Source of the DNA: an uncultured Thermoleophilia bacterium
GTDB taxonomy: Bacteria; Actinomycetota; Thermoleophilia; UBA2241
Reading direction: 5' to 3'
NCBI GenBank assembly: GCA_903927755.1
Contig: CAIYOD010000166.1
Location: 1 to 36,504 of the forward strand
DNA length: 36,504 nt
A program made the translations under genes and the position numbers. The notes under the pieces are model-generated. The model saw only the letters and a list, made by a program, of their open reading frames with translations, searched no databases and was not told where the DNA came from. Every line of letters starts with the position of its first letter. Within the stretch, counting starts at the first letter, position 1. This document shows, piece by piece, positions 24,349 to 36,504 of the stretch.

Positions 24349-25368
24349 CTAGATCAGCTCCCGCGACACGAGCTCTTCGGCGATCTGCACCGCGTTGAGC
24401 GCCGCGCCCTTGCGCAGGTTGTCCGAGACGACCCAGAGGTCGAGGCCGTTGGCGATGGTCGCGTCCTCGCGGATGCGCCCGACGTAGACGGGGTCCTTGC
24501 CCTCGGCCGGCAGCGGCATGGGGTACTGCAGCCCTGCCGGGTCGTCGACGACCTCGATGCCCGCCGCCGCCGCGAGAAGCTCTCGCGCCTCGGCGGCGCT
24601 CAGCTTGCGCTTCGTCTGGACGTTCACGGCCTCGCTATGCGCGCCGAAGACGGGCACGCGCACGCAGGTCGCCGTGACCTTGAGATCCGGGTCGGCGAAG
24701 ATCTTGGTGGTCTCGTCGACCATCTTCTGCTCCTCTTTGGTGCTGCCGGTGGGCAGGAAGCTGTCGATGTGCGGCAGCACGTTGAAGGCGATCTGGTGCG
24801 GGTAGAACTGCTGCTCGACCGGCTCGCCGGCCGCCCACTGCTTCGCCTGCGCGTCGAGGGCGGCGATACCGCCCTGCCCGCTGCCGGACACGGCCTGGTA
24901 GGTGCTGACCACGACGCGCTCGATCCCGGCGGCGTCGTAGATGGGCTTGAGCGCGACGACCATCTGGATGGTGGAGCAGTTGGGCGTCGCGATGATGCCC
25001 GTGTGCGACGCCAGGTGGTCGGCGTTCACCTCGGGCACGACGAGCGGCACGCCCGGGTCCTGGCGGAACATGCTGGACTTGTCGATCACGGTGGCGCCGG
25101 CCGCGACGGCCTGCGGCACGAACTCCTTGCTCACGGAGCCGCCGGCGGCGAAGAAGACCAGGTCGACGCCGTCGAACGAGCCGGGGCCGAGCTCCTGCAC
25201 CTCGACTTCGGCGCCGTTGAACTCGAGCTTGCGGCCGGCCGAGCGCGCGCTGGCGAGGAGCCGGAGGTCCCCGACGGGGAAGCCGCGCTCCTCGAGGATC
25301 GCGCGCACGGTGCCGCCCACCACGCCGGTCGCGCCGGCGATGGCGACGGTGTACTCGCGGGCGGCCAT
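24349..25368 (-). CDS. asd: Aspartate-semialdehyde dehydrogenase
   Basis: This 339-residue enzyme reduces aspartyl-phosphate to aspartate semialdehyde with NADPH, the second step toward lysine, threonine, methionine and diaminopimelate. AIAGATGVVGGTV is the NADP site. The catalytic Cys131 lies in ATPNCSTIQM. VSTYQAVSGSGQGG and the substrate motif R-V-P-V-F-G-A-H-S-E are present. The length fits the family. ATG at 25368 shares its first base with the last base of the aspartate kinase stop (TGATG), which sets the start; a longer frame upstream runs over that gene. Translation is therefore coupled to the upstream aspartate kinase, which acts one step earlier. No terminator is clear downstream in the 112-bp gap to trxB. 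Confidence 0.96.
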   Translation of the reverse strand: MAAREYTVAIAGATGVVGGTVRAILEERGFPVGDLRLLASARSAGRKLEFNGAEVEVQELGPGSFDGVDLVFFAAGGSVSKEFVPQAVAAGATVIDKSSMFRQDPGVPLVVPEVNADHLASHTGIIATPNCSTIQMVVALKPIYDAAGIERVVVSTYQAVSGSGQGGIAALDAQAKQWAAGEPVEQQFYPHQIAFNVLPHIDSFLPTGSTKEEQKMVDETTKIFADPDLKVTATCVRVPVFGAHSEAVNVQTKRKLSAAEARELLAAAAGIEVVDDPAGLQYPMPLPAEGKDPVYVGRIREDATIANGLDLWVVSDNLRKGAALNAVQIAEELVSRELI

Positions 25369-26639
25369 CAGCAGCTCCCCCTGTCTGAGGGCTCGTGGCT
25401 GACGGCGTCCTCGTCGAGGTCGAACACGGTGTGCAGCTCGCGCACGGCCTCGTCGACGTGCTCCTTGGCGATGACGCACGAGATCTTGATGGGCGACGTG
25501 CCGATCATGTCGAGGTTGATGCCGAGATCGGCCAGCGTCTGGAACATCTTGGCGGCGACGCCGGGGTGGCTGCGCATGCCGGCGCCGATCAGGCTGATCT
25601 TGGCGATATCGGCGTCGGTGTCGTACTCGCGCGCCCCGATCTCCTTGACGATCTCCTTGAGCGCCTTGTCGGCGGCGGGGATGTCCTCGACCGGGATGGT
25701 GCACGAGATGTCGCTGTGGCCGCTCTCGCTGGTGTTCTGGATGATGGTGTCGACGTTGACGTGGGCGACGGCCAGCGCGGTGAACACGCGCGCCGCGACG
25801 CCCGGCCTGTCGGGAACGCCGCGCAACGTGACCTTGGCCTCGTCCGTGGTGTAGCTGACGGCCCTGATGATCGGCTGTTCCAGCTGCTGCTCGATGTCCA
25901 TGCCGTGGCCTCCGTCGGTGACCCAGGTGCCCTCCGCGTCCGTGAAGCTGGAGCGCACGTGGATGGGGATGTCGTACTTGCGCGCGTACTCGACCGAGCG
26001 GAGGGCGAGCACCTGCGCGCCACTGGCCGCCATCTCGAGCATCTCGTCATAAGAGATGTGGTCCAGCTTGCTGGCCTTCGCCACCAGGCTCGGGTTGGCA
26101 GTGTAGACGCCATCCACGTCCGTGTAGATCTCGCACACTGCGGCTTCGAGCGCGTGGGCGAGCGCTACGGCTGTGGTGTCCGAGCCGCCGCGGCCGAGGG
26201 TGGTGACGTCCTTGGCCGTGCTGACGCCCTGGAAGCCGGCGACGAGGACGATCTGACCGTCCTTCATGGCTTCCTGGACGCGCATGGGGTGGATGTCGAG
26301 GATGCGCGCCTTCATGTGCACCGTGTCGGTGACGATGCCGGCCTGCGATCCCGTGTAGCTCACGGCGTCGTAGCCGAGGCGGTGGATCGCCATGGCGAGC
26401 AGGGCGCAGCTGATGCGTTCGCCGGCGGAGAGGAGCATGTCCATCTCGCGCTCGGGCGGGTTGGGGGTGATCTCGCGGGCGAGCTCGAGGAGCTCGTCGG
26501 TGGTGTCGCCTCGGGCGCTCACGACCGCGCAGACGCTGTTGCCCTGCTCGAACGTGGCGACGATGCGGCGCGCCACGTTGCCGATGCGGGCGGCGTCGGC
26601 GACCGAGGTGCCACCATACTTCTGGACGACGACAGACAA
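25368..26639 (-). CDS. lysC: Aspartate kinase
   Basis: This 423-residue enzyme phosphorylates aspartate with ATP at the head of lysine/threonine/methionine synthesis. The kinase domain begins [16 protein letters not shown] (K7-Y-G-G-T-S). It also has [11 protein letters not shown] and the [16 protein letters not shown] segment. Two ACT domains follow from about residue 265 ([17 protein letters not shown] and [19 protein letters not shown]), which normally bind feedback inhibitors. The start is TTG at 26639, as no ATG or GTG fits. GGAGGT lies 5 nt upstream and TGGTAAACT is an extended -10 about 28 nt upstream. In some actinobacteria lysC contains an internal start giving a separate beta subunit; that cannot be excluded. 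It overlaps asd by one base. Confidence 0.95.
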   Translation of the reverse strand: MSVVVQKYGGTSVADAARIGNVARRIVATFEQGNSVCAVVSARGDTTDELLELAREITPNPPEREMDMLLSAGERISCALLAMAIHRLGYDAVSYTGSQAGIVTDTVHMKARILDIHPMRVQEAMKDGQIVLVAGFQGVSTAKDVTTLGRGGSDTTAVALAHALEAAVCEIYTDVDGVYTANPSLVAKASKLDHISYDEMLEMAASGAQVLALRSVEYARKYDIPIHVRSSFTDAEGTWVTDGGHGMDIEQQLEQPIIRAVSYTTDEAKVTLRGVPDRPGVAARVFTALAVAHVNVDTIIQNTSESGHSDISCTIPVEDIPAADKALKEIVKEIGAREYDTDADIAKISLIGAGMRSHPGVAAKMFQTLADLGINLDMIGTSPIKISCVIAKEHVDEAVRELHTVFDLDEDAVSHEPSDRGSC

Positions 26640-26644
26640 GGTTG

Positions 26645-26650
26645 ACCTCC
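26645..26650 (-). promoter_or_regulatory. Ribosome binding site that sets the TTG start of lysC
   Basis: Minus-strand GGAGGT, 5 nt from TTG at 26639. The next in-frame starts fall inside the kinase core, so TTG is preferred. Confidence 0.75.
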
Positions 26651-26667
26651 GAAAAAGACGGCGTATG

Positions 26668-26676
26668 AGTTTACCA
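26668..26676 (-). promoter_or_regulatory. Extended -10 promoter of the lysC-asd operon
   Basis: Minus-strand TGGTAAACT combines a TGn extension with a TAAACT hexamer, about 28 nt before the start codon. The leader is too short for a lysine riboswitch. Confidence 0.45.
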
Positions 26677-26686
26677 GACCGCGCCC

Positions 26687-26707
26687 GGGCGGCGCGTCGC
26701 GCCGCCC
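26687..26707 (-). terminator. Hairpin downstream of nadE
   Basis: GGGCGGCGC (26687-26695) pairs with GCGCCGCCC (26699-26707), a 9-bp stem with a 3-nt loop. It begins 19 bp past the nadE stop and precedes the lysC promoter. No U-tract. Confidence 0.5.
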
Positions 26708-26725
26708 CACGGGGCGGCCGCCTCC

Positions 26726-27457
26726 TCAGGCGCCGGGCTTGGGGGCGATACGGGGGAGCGCGCGCTTGTGCTCGCTGGCGGCGTGCATGGCGTCGACCTT
26801 CGCCTTGACGGCGGGCGACGCCTCGGACGTCAGCAAGTAGGCATCGAGCTCCTCGTAGGTGAGGCCCATCTCGGCCTCGTCTGTCTGGTCGGCCCACAGG
26901 CCGGCCGACGGCGGCTTGGTGACGACCCGCTCGGGCACGCCGAGCTCGCGGGCGAGGTCGCGGACCTCGCCCTTGACCAGGCTGCCCAGCGGCAGGAAGT
27001 CCGCGCCGCCGTCGCCGTACTTGGTGAAGTAGCCGACGGCCAGCTCGCTGCGGTTGCCGGTGCCGAGCACGCGGTAGTCCAGCTGGTTGGCGTAGGCGTA
27101 CAGGGTGGTCATGCGCAGTCGCGGCTTGAGGTTGGCCGTGGCCAGCCGGCTGTCCGGCAGGTCGGTGCTGGTGACGGCGAGCTGCTCGAGGAGCAGGTCG
27201 TAGACGGGCGCGAGGTCGACCGTACAGGCCGGCACGTCGAAGTGATGCGCGACGATGGCGGCGTCCTCGGCGTCCTGGGGGTCGCTGTGGCAGGGCATGA
27301 TGACGCCCAGGGTGTGGTGCGGGAAGGCGCGCTTGGCAAGTGCCGCGACGACGGCCGAGTCGATGCCGCCGGAGAGGCCGAACACGGCGCCGGAGCCGCC
27401 TGCGGCAGCCACCTCGGCGGCGATCCAGTCGGTCAGATGTTCTGCGAGTCGTTCCAT
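26726..27457 (-). CDS. nadE: NAD(+) synthetase, ammonia-dependent type
   Basis: This 243-residue enzyme amidates nicotinic acid adenine dinucleotide to NAD+ with ATP and ammonia. SGGIDSA (29-35) is the PP-loop. [24 protein letters not shown] carries the substrate-binding segment, and [18 protein letters not shown] is the deamido-NAD loop. There is no N-terminal glutaminase domain, so it is the short ammonia-using form. ATG at 27457 is preceded by a weak GGAAACG and TAGACT about 20 nt upstream. It lies between the lysC-asd operon and the DUF4091 gene as a separate unit, flanked by hairpins on both sides. Local ammonia dependence fits the glutamine synthetase gene nearby, though that link is only positional. 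Confidence 0.95.
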   Translation of the reverse strand: MERLAEHLTDWIAAEVAAAGGSGAVFGLSGGIDSAVVAALAKRAFPHHTLGVIMPCHSDPQDAEDAAIVAHHFDVPACTVDLAPVYDLLLEQLAVTSTDLPDSRLATANLKPRLRMTTLYAYANQLDYRVLGTGNRSELAVGYFTKYGDGGADFLPLGSLVKGEVRDLARELGVPERVVTKPPSAGLWADQTDEAEMGLTYEELDAYLLTSEASPAVKAKVDAMHAASEHKRALPRIAPKPGA

Positions 27458-27475
27458 ACGTCGTTTCCGGAAGGC

Positions 27476-27481
27476 AGTCTA
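27476..27481 (-). promoter_or_regulatory. -10-like hexamer of nadE
   Basis: Minus-strand TAGACT, 18 nt before the ATG at 27457. A -35 is not apparent; the upstream hairpin lies nearby. Confidence 0.35.
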
Positions 27482-27490
27482 CCGTACGCG

Positions 27491-27529
27491 GGAGCGGGCC
27501 GGGGGTGCTCAAGTCCGCCGGCCCGCTCC
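27491..27529 (-). terminator. Hairpin downstream of the DUF4091 gene
   Basis: GGAGCGGGCCGG (27491-27502) pairs perfectly with CCGGCCCGCTCC (27518-27529), a 12-bp stem with a 15-nt loop. It lies 24 bp past the DUF4091 stop. Confidence 0.5.
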
Positions 27530-27553
27530 TCCGCCCCTCCGGGCGTCAGTGAG

Positions 27554-29365
27554 TCACTGCTGCTGCGCCTCGATGAACGCGGCGATCCGTTCGCGCTGGG
27601 CGTCGAACGTGACGCCGCTGTCCGTGTACGTCGGGAAGTTGAAGACGTTGGCCTGCACGATCTTGTAGGGGAAGCGGGTGATCCTGCCGAGCGCGTCCTC
27701 GACCAGCGCCGGTCCGCCGGAGAACGTCTTGGCGATCTTGAGGTACTCGCGCTCCTCCAGGCCGTCGCGCAGCGCCTCGAGGCGCAGCGACGCCACCGGA
27801 CCGGCCGTCACCCGGTCGAGCCCGTAGCGGGGGTAGTAGCCCGGGTAGACGAGGCAGGTGTCGCCGTTGCTGCGCAGGTGCCCCTTGATCAGCGAGAGCG
27901 GGTCGCTGTAGGGATCGCGCCAGCCCTCGCCGGTCGTCGCTTTGCCCCAGCGGTTGAAGCCCCAGTTGAGGAGACCGTCGACGTTCCACTCCTCCATCAT
28001 CCAGCCCCAGATACGGGAGTCGATGTGCGGCTTGTCGATGACGAAGGACGGGTTCCGTTTCACGGAGTCGTTGGTGTACGAGTACCACCAGATCTCCTTG
28101 CCGGCCTTCTGGCGCTCGCGCACCGCGGGGATGCGCCCGAAGAAGTAGTAGTACCGCAGCGTCCAGATGTCGACGTCGTTGTAGAGGAACGCGTTGGCCG
28201 TCTTGGTGCCGCCGAGCGAGTGCGGCCGCGGGTCGTCGGTGAGCAGGAACTTCACCCGCGCGCCGGTGGCGTTGTTGGCCTTGTGCAGCAGCTCGGCGTA
28301 GCGCTCCGCCTGCTTCTCCTCGGAGCGCTTGGTGGTCTCGTCCAGGATGTAGACATACGACTTCCTGTCCCAGCCGCGCGCCTTGTAGAGGGCCGTCATC
28401 TGCTTGAGATAGGTGAGGATCGCGCCGGAGCCCGGGCTCTGGCTGCGGCTCCAGGGGAACCAGCGCAGGAACGGCAACTGGTTGTCGTGGAGGCCCACGG
28501 CGCCGTCGCTCTCGTCGAGGTACGGCGCCACCATCTTCGACCAGTCGCCCTCGGCCACGGCGCCCGAGTTGGTCACCCGGGGCAGGTAGTGCACGACCGT
28601 GGGGGAGATGCCGTGCTGCTTCATGACCGTGTAGAAGTTGCGCAGCACCTCGGCCTTGTACTCGCCGTTGAACTTGCGGTTCTTGGGCAGGCTGCGCTTG
28701 AGGTTGTCCTGGCTCACCGCGAAGGCGGAGCGGGTGCTGATCTCGCTCCAGCCGAAGTCCCAGACGCGCAGCGAGAACGGGACCTCGACTGCCTTGTCGC
28801 CGTCCTCGACCTCCAGCTTGGCGGAGTAGATGCCCGGCGGGGTGCCCAGCGGCACGTGTACCAGGATGTAGAAGGGCGTGGTGGGCCCGGGGTTGGTCGA
28901 GCCGGGGACGGTCATGGCCTCGCCGAACGCGCGGGGCACCAGGGGGTCCGGGTACCAGCCGGCGCGCGAGCCGAGCTTCGTGGTCGGCGTCCTCACCTTG
29001 ACGTAGAAGACGCGGGAGAGCTGGGCGTTGCCGGTGATGAGCGGATCGCTGTCCGTGCTCCAGCTGATCCGGACCTTGCGGTCCGCGCCGCGCAGGCACA
29101 GCTGGACGCCCTGGTACTCGTTGCCGGCGGCGTCGATGGAGATGCTCTGGCGCGCGCCCGGCTGGGTGGTCGGGTAGGCGCGCGACATGGCCGGGATCAC
29201 CCAGACGGATGCCTGCGCCGCCGCCGCCCACACGAGCAGCAGGGCGGCGGTGACGGTGATGACCGCCAGGCCGGCCACGATGAGGCGGCGCGGCCACGGG
29301 GCGGCAGCGGTGCGTGCTCTTGGCGGCTGCGGCCGCGACGGCCGGCGAAGTGTCCTTCGGTTCAT
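27554..29365 (-). CDS. Exported DUF4091 (GH123-like) protein
   Basis: This 603-residue protein has an N-terminal hydrophobic segment (28-50) after a basic head, ending in AQAS like a signal peptidase site. The DUF4091 catalytic region is a TIM-barrel related to GH123. Its signature is YVYILDET with the adjacent acidic pair D342-E343, matching the D-E pair used by GH123 for substrate-assisted cleavage of N-acetylhexosaminides. It ends with the DUF4091 closing motif LRLEALRDGLEEREYL. The N-terminal 200 residues form a beta-rich domain typical of the family. ATG at 29365 has GAGGAG about 5 nt upstream. It is a single-gene unit between glnA and nadE, flanked by hairpins. A surface glycan hydrolase is inferred; the substrate is not known. 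Confidence 0.78.
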   Translation of the reverse strand: MNRRTLRRPSRPQPPRARTAAAPWPRRLIVAGLAVITVTAALLLVWAAAAQASVWVIPAMSRAYPTTQPGARQSISIDAAGNEYQGVQLCLRGADRKVRISWSTDSDPLITGNAQLSRVFYVKVRTPTTKLGSRAGWYPDPLVPRAFGEAMTVPGSTNPGPTTPFYILVHVPLGTPPGIYSAKLEVEDGDKAVEVPFSLRVWDFGWSEISTRSAFAVSQDNLKRSLPKNRKFNGEYKAEVLRNFYTVMKQHGISPTVVHYLPRVTNSGAVAEGDWSKMVAPYLDESDGAVGLHDNQLPFLRWFPWSRSQSPGSGAILTYLKQMTALYKARGWDRKSYVYILDETTKRSEEKQAERYAELLHKANNATGARVKFLLTDDPRPHSLGGTKTANAFLYNDVDIWTLRYYYFFGRIPAVRERQKAGKEIWWYSYTNDSVKRNPSFVIDKPHIDSRIWGWMMEEWNVDGLLNWGFNRWGKATTGEGWRDPYSDPLSLIKGHLRSNGDTCLVYPGYYPRYGLDRVTAGPVASLRLEALRDGLEEREYLKIAKTFSGGPALVEDALGRITRFPYKIVQANVFNFPTYTDSGVTFDAQRERIAAFIEAQQQ

Positions 29366-29392
29366 GCGCGCTCCTCAGCGAAGACTGTACTC

Positions 29393-29398
29393 ATCGTA
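29393..29398 (-). promoter_or_regulatory. -10-like hexamer of the DUF4091 gene
   Basis: Minus-strand TACGAT, about 28 nt before the ATG at 29365. TACAGT at 29384-29389 is an alternative. No -35. Confidence 0.2.
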
Positions 29399-29437
29399 TC
29401 GGCCAGAACCGTTTCGAGTTGAGGGGTCCCAGAAGGA

Positions 29438-29475
29438 CGGACGGGGCCGGAGCCCGCAGGCTCCGGCCCCGTCCG
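29438..29475 (-). terminator. Strong hairpin downstream of glnA
   Basis: CGGACGGGGCCGGAGCC (29438-29454) pairs perfectly with 29459-29475, a 17-bp stem with a CGCA tetraloop. It lies 26 bp past the glnA stop and is followed on the minus strand by TCCTTCT. The outer stem resembles the trxA hairpin. Confidence 0.7.
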
Positions 29476-29501
29476 GGATCCGCTCGCGTCGCGAGCGCCG
29501 C

Positions 29502-30830
29502 TCAGATCTTGGAGAAGTACTTGCGGACTTCCCAGTCCGTGACCTGCTCGCGGTACTCGTACCACTCGTTGAGCTTGTTGGTTACGAAGCGCTCGAACAC
29601 GTGGTCGCCGAGGACGCGGCGGACCAGTTCGCTCTCCTGCGTGTCCTTGATCGCCTCGTAGAGGTTGTTCGGCAGGTCGCCGAGACCGTGCGTCTCGCGC
29701 TCGTCGGCGGTCATCTTGTAGATGTTGGGCTCGACGCTCGGCGGCAGCTCGTAGCCCTTCTCGATGCCCTCCAGGCCGGCGGCGAGCATGACGGCGAACG
29801 CGAGGTACGGGTTGGCCGCCGGGTCGGGGTTGCGGATCTCGGCGCGCACGGTGCTCTCCTTGCCCTGGACGTACAGCGGCACGCGGATGAGGGCGGTGCG
29901 GTTGCGGTGCGCCCAGCTGATGTACACGGGAGCCTCGTAGCCGGGGACCAGGCGCTTGTAGCTGTTCACGTATTGGTTGAGGATCGAGGTGAACTCGCGC
30001 ATGTGCTTGAGCTGCCCGGCGATGAAGCCCTTGGCGATGTCGCTGAGGTGGTCCGGGTCGGACTCACTGAACATCGCGTTGGTCTTGCCGCGGAAGAGGC
30101 TCTGATGCACGTGCATGCCGCTGCCGTTCTGGCCGTGCATGGGCTTGGGCATGAAGGTCGCGTGCACGCCGTTGTGGGCCGCGACTTCCTTGACGATGAG
30201 GCGCGTGATCATCACGCGGTCGGCCATCAGGAGCGCCTTGTCGTAGTGCGGGTCGATCTCGTGCTGCGACGGGGCGACCTCGTGGTGACTGGCCTCCATC
30301 GGAATGCCGAGCTTGTCGAGCGTGCGCATGGTCTGCTTGCGCAGGTCGTTGCCGAGGTCGGCGGGCAGCACGTCGAAGTAGCCGCCGTCGTCGGTGAGCA
30401 CGGGGGATACTGAGTCCTTGAAGTAGAAGTACTCGAGCTCGGGGCCCACGTAGAAGTCGAGGCCCATCGCCTTGGCGCGGTCGAGCTGGCGGCGGAGCAC
30501 CCAGCGCGGGTCGCCCTCGAAGGGCTCGTAGTTGCGGTCGACCACGTTGCAGAAGACGAACGCGGTGCGCTCGCTGCCCTGGGCCCACGGGAGGACCGTG
30601 AAGGTGTCCCAGTCGGGCATCGCGACGATGTCGCTCTCCTCGATCTCAGCGTAGCCGCTGATGGAAGAGCCGTCGAAGGCAGCGCCGCTCTCGATCACGT
30701 TGGGGAGCTGCCGGTCGGGGACCTCGACCATCTTGAGGTTCCCCAGGATGTCCGTGAACCACAGTTGGATGTGTTTCACGTTCTCGTCTTTGACGAGCTT
30801 CTCGATTGCGGCCTGGCGCTGATCAGTCAT
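29502..30830 (-). CDS. glnA: Glutamine synthetase, type I (alpha-like)
   Basis: GS joins ammonia to glutamate using ATP. The product has 442 residues, the size of the alpha subtype, about 25 shorter than the adenylylated beta form. Motifs are AFDGSSISGYAEIEESD, the metal site GPELEYFYF, KPMHGQNGSGMHVHQSL, the Glu-flap region YKRLVPGYEAPVYISWAHRNRTALIRVP, and RNPDPAANPYLAFAVMLAAGLEGI. The C-terminus (VTDWEVRKYFSKI) also resembles the alpha form. The usual adenylylation Tyr motif of beta enzymes is not evident. ATG at 30830 is chosen because AAAGGA lies 5 nt upstream; a second ATG two codons earlier would overlap that site. TTGTCA-17-CAGAAT lies upstream. Divergent gltB supplies the glutamate partner of the GS-GOGAT cycle. 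Confidence 0.96.
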   Translation of the reverse strand: MTDQRQAAIEKLVKDENVKHIQLWFTDILGNLKMVEVPDRQLPNVIESGAAFDGSSISGYAEIEESDIVAMPDWDTFTVLPWAQGSERTAFVFCNVVDRNYEPFEGDPRWVLRRQLDRAKAMGLDFYVGPELEYFYFKDSVSPVLTDDGGYFDVLPADLGNDLRKQTMRTLDKLGIPMEASHHEVAPSQHEIDPHYDKALLMADRVMITRLIVKEVAAHNGVHATFMPKPMHGQNGSGMHVHQSLFRGKTNAMFSESDPDHLSDIAKGFIAGQLKHMREFTSILNQYVNSYKRLVPGYEAPVYISWAHRNRTALIRVPLYVQGKESTVRAEIRNPDPAANPYLAFAVMLAAGLEGIEKGYELPPSVEPNIYKMTADERETHGLGDLPNNLYEAIKDTQESELVRRVLGDHVFERFVTNKLNEWYEYREQVTDWEVRKYFSKI

Positions 30831-30890
30831 AGTCATCCTTTCAGGCCAATCGGGTTTATGGCGGCGGGTTGCGCCGTATGGACGCCGTAG

Positions 30891-30919
30891 ATTCTGACTG
30901 GTCCAGGGCGTCATGACAA
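30891..30919 (-). promoter_or_regulatory. Sigma70-like promoter of glnA
   Basis: Minus-strand TTGTCA (30919-30914) and CAGAAT (30896-30891) are separated by 17 nt. The -10 lies about 60 nt before the ATG at 30830, giving a leader of about 53 nt with an AAAGGA binding site. Confidence 0.5.
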
Positions 30920-31172
30920 GACGGGTCGGCGGCGGGAGCCGGCGCCGCGTGGCGGCGGAGGGCGCGACCGGGGCTGGCAGTGTGTTTTCGTGTCGGTGCC
31001 GCGGGCGGGGTCGCCGGCGGATCCTCGGTCCCGCAGGCGGATCTGCATCCGGAGGCGAGTCCTGCCCGCGCGCCGCGGCGCTGGCGTTTGGCCGCGGCAC
31101 CTCCAACGGAACTGTGGTGCCGAATCCGGTGTCGCTCGCGGTCCTTGGTCACGCGAACCCCATGCGGCGCGG

Positions 31173-31198
31173 GCCCCGTGTCACTGCCCCGTGCCAGT
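31173..31198. repeat. Tandem 13-bp direct repeat upstream of gltB
   Basis: GCCCCGTGTCACT (31173-31185) is followed directly by GCCCCGTGCCAGT (31186-31198), with two mismatches. It lies 50 bp upstream of the candidate gltB -10, a position suitable for an activator or repressor. Confidence 0.45.
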
Positions 31199-31247
31199 GC
31201 CGTCGGGGGGATGTGCAGAGGCAGTGGCCGGCAAGCTGACCATGGGC

Positions 31248-31253
31248 TATCAT
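31248..31253 (+). promoter_or_regulatory. -10-like hexamer of gltB
   Basis: TATCAT lies 30 nt before the TTG at 31284. The -35 at 17 nt (TGGCCG) is poor. Confidence 0.25.
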
Positions 31254-31283
31254 GTCCTACGCATCCCTTCCCGGTAGGACCAC

Positions 31284-36176
<4,893 letters not shown>

Positions 36177-36197
36177 CGCAGGCTCAACAAGCACTCG

Positions 36198-36226
36198 TTG
36201 CATGCGTGAGGTCGAGGGAGTATGCT
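36198..36226 (+). promoter_or_regulatory. Sigma70-like promoter of the DUF5679 gene
   Basis: TTGCAT (36198-36203) and TATGCT (36221-36226) are separated by 17 nt. The -10 lies 58 nt before the ATG at 36285. This is among the best promoters in the window. Confidence 0.55.
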
Positions 36227-36284
36227 CCCGGCGAAATCAGGGGGGCGGGCGTGGGGCCCGCGATGTGTCCCGAAAGGAGACCGC

Positions 36285-36434
36285 ATGGCGACTGAGGCTT
36301 ATTGCGTGAAGTGTCGTACCAAGCGCACGATGAAGGACGAGAAGGCCGTCACGATGAAGAACGGCAAGCCTGCGACGCAGGGCGTGTGCCCGGAGTGCGG
36401 CACCAAGATGTTCAAGATCGGCAAGAGCAAGTAA
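36285..36434 (+). CDS. DUF5679 zinc-ribbon miniprotein
   Basis: This 49-residue protein has two Cys pairs, YCVKC near residues 6-10 and CPEC near 35-38, the spacing of a zinc ribbon. Between them lie many lysines and the segment VTMKNGKPATQGVCPECGTKMFKIG. This is the layout of DUF5679, found in actinobacteria and chloroflexi, of unknown function. The basic character suggests nucleic-acid or ribosome contact, as an inference. ATG at 36285 is chosen because AAGGAG lies 6 nt upstream; a longer frame from 36222 runs over the promoter. It has its own promoter and a hairpin terminator after the stop, so it is a single-gene unit, probably well expressed. Confidence 0.88.
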   Translation: MATEAYCVKCRTKRTMKDEKAVTMKNGKPATQGVCPECGTKMFKIGKSK

Positions 36435-36443
36435 GAGTCATTC

Positions 36444-36463
36444 CGGCCCGCGCCAGCGGGCCG
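36444..36463 (+). terminator. Hairpin terminator after the DUF5679 gene
   Basis: CGGCCCGC (36444-36451) pairs with GCGGGCCG (36456-36463), an 8-bp stem with a GCCA tetraloop, followed by TCCTTGT. It begins 9 bp past the stop. Confidence 0.7.
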
Positions 36464-36504
36464 TCCTTGTGAGGTTTCCGGCCGGGGCCGGGGCGCATCG
36501 CGCC

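Larger units (their letters stand above)
30831..31283. other. 453-bp divergent intergenic region between glnA and gltB
   Basis: No credible gene lies here; short frames on both strands have no domain. It holds the glnA promoter (30891-30919, minus), a tandem 13-bp imperfect direct repeat (31173-31198), a small inverted repeat CACTGCC/GGCAGTG (31182-31188 and 31220-31226) and a weak -10 for gltB (31248-31253). Nitrogen-responsive operators are expected here but no known box was recognised. Confidence 0.55.

Noticed and set aside
26640-26725. Lysine riboswitch before lysC
   Set aside because: The gap is too short and is filled by the nadE hairpin and the lysC promoter.
26768-29422. Plus-strand frame (884 codons) across nadE and the DUF4091 gene
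   Set aside because: It spans two genes and a terminator on the opposite strand; composition is a shadow.

Overview
The window is a high-GC bacterial chromosome segment, most likely from an actinobacterium of a deep lineage such as Thermoleophilia. That placement is an inference from the strong GC bias, the mix of Shine-Dalgarno-led and apparently leaderless genes, a type-2 isoleucyl-tRNA synthetase, an alpha-type glutamine synthetase and a small DUF5679 zinc-ribbon protein. No rRNA, tRNA, CRISPR array, transposase or phage gene is seen.

Positions 1-16.4 kb form a surface-glycan locus. It begins with an exported beta-helix protein and an O-antigen-ligase-like polymerase, followed by a translationally coupled GT4 glycosyltransferase and a GINT1-like beta-propeller protein. 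A minus-strand operon of three GT4 enzymes comes next; its first and last genes are close paralogues. A second GINT1-like protein lies on the far side, so the GT4 and GINT1 families are both duplicated. A minus-strand GT87-GtrA-GT87 operon, a GT2 glycosyltransferase, an MtnX-like HAD phosphatase and a hexapeptide acetyltransferase complete the block. The cassettes at 1-10.9 kb, 14.2-15.0 kb and 15.8-16.4 kb use more A/T-ending codons than the GT87 operon and the housekeeping genes, so the locus looks mosaic.

Positions 16.5-22.4 kb hold ileS, whose HIGH signature reads GAHH, then a methyltransferase coupled to an anchored polysaccharide deacetylase, and an orphan Phd/YefM-type antitoxin. A 409-base gap follows with a 24-bp triplicated repeat, a G-rich tract and a strong hairpin.

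Positions 22.8-36.4 kb are metabolic: thioredoxin and thioredoxin reductase, aspartate-semialdehyde dehydrogenase and aspartate kinase (1-base overlap, the shared entry to Lys/Thr/Met synthesis), ammonia-dependent NAD synthetase, a DUF4091/GH123-like exported protein, and glutamine synthetase divergent from the glutamate synthase large subunit (the GS-GOGAT cycle). A DUF5679 miniprotein ends the window. Terminator-like hairpins and -10 elements separate most of these minus-strand units.

The least ordinary signals are the GAHH motif in IleRS, four genes with a -10-like hexamer only 6-7 nt from the start codon (candidate leaderless mRNAs), and the duplicated GINT1/GT4 glycan cassette.
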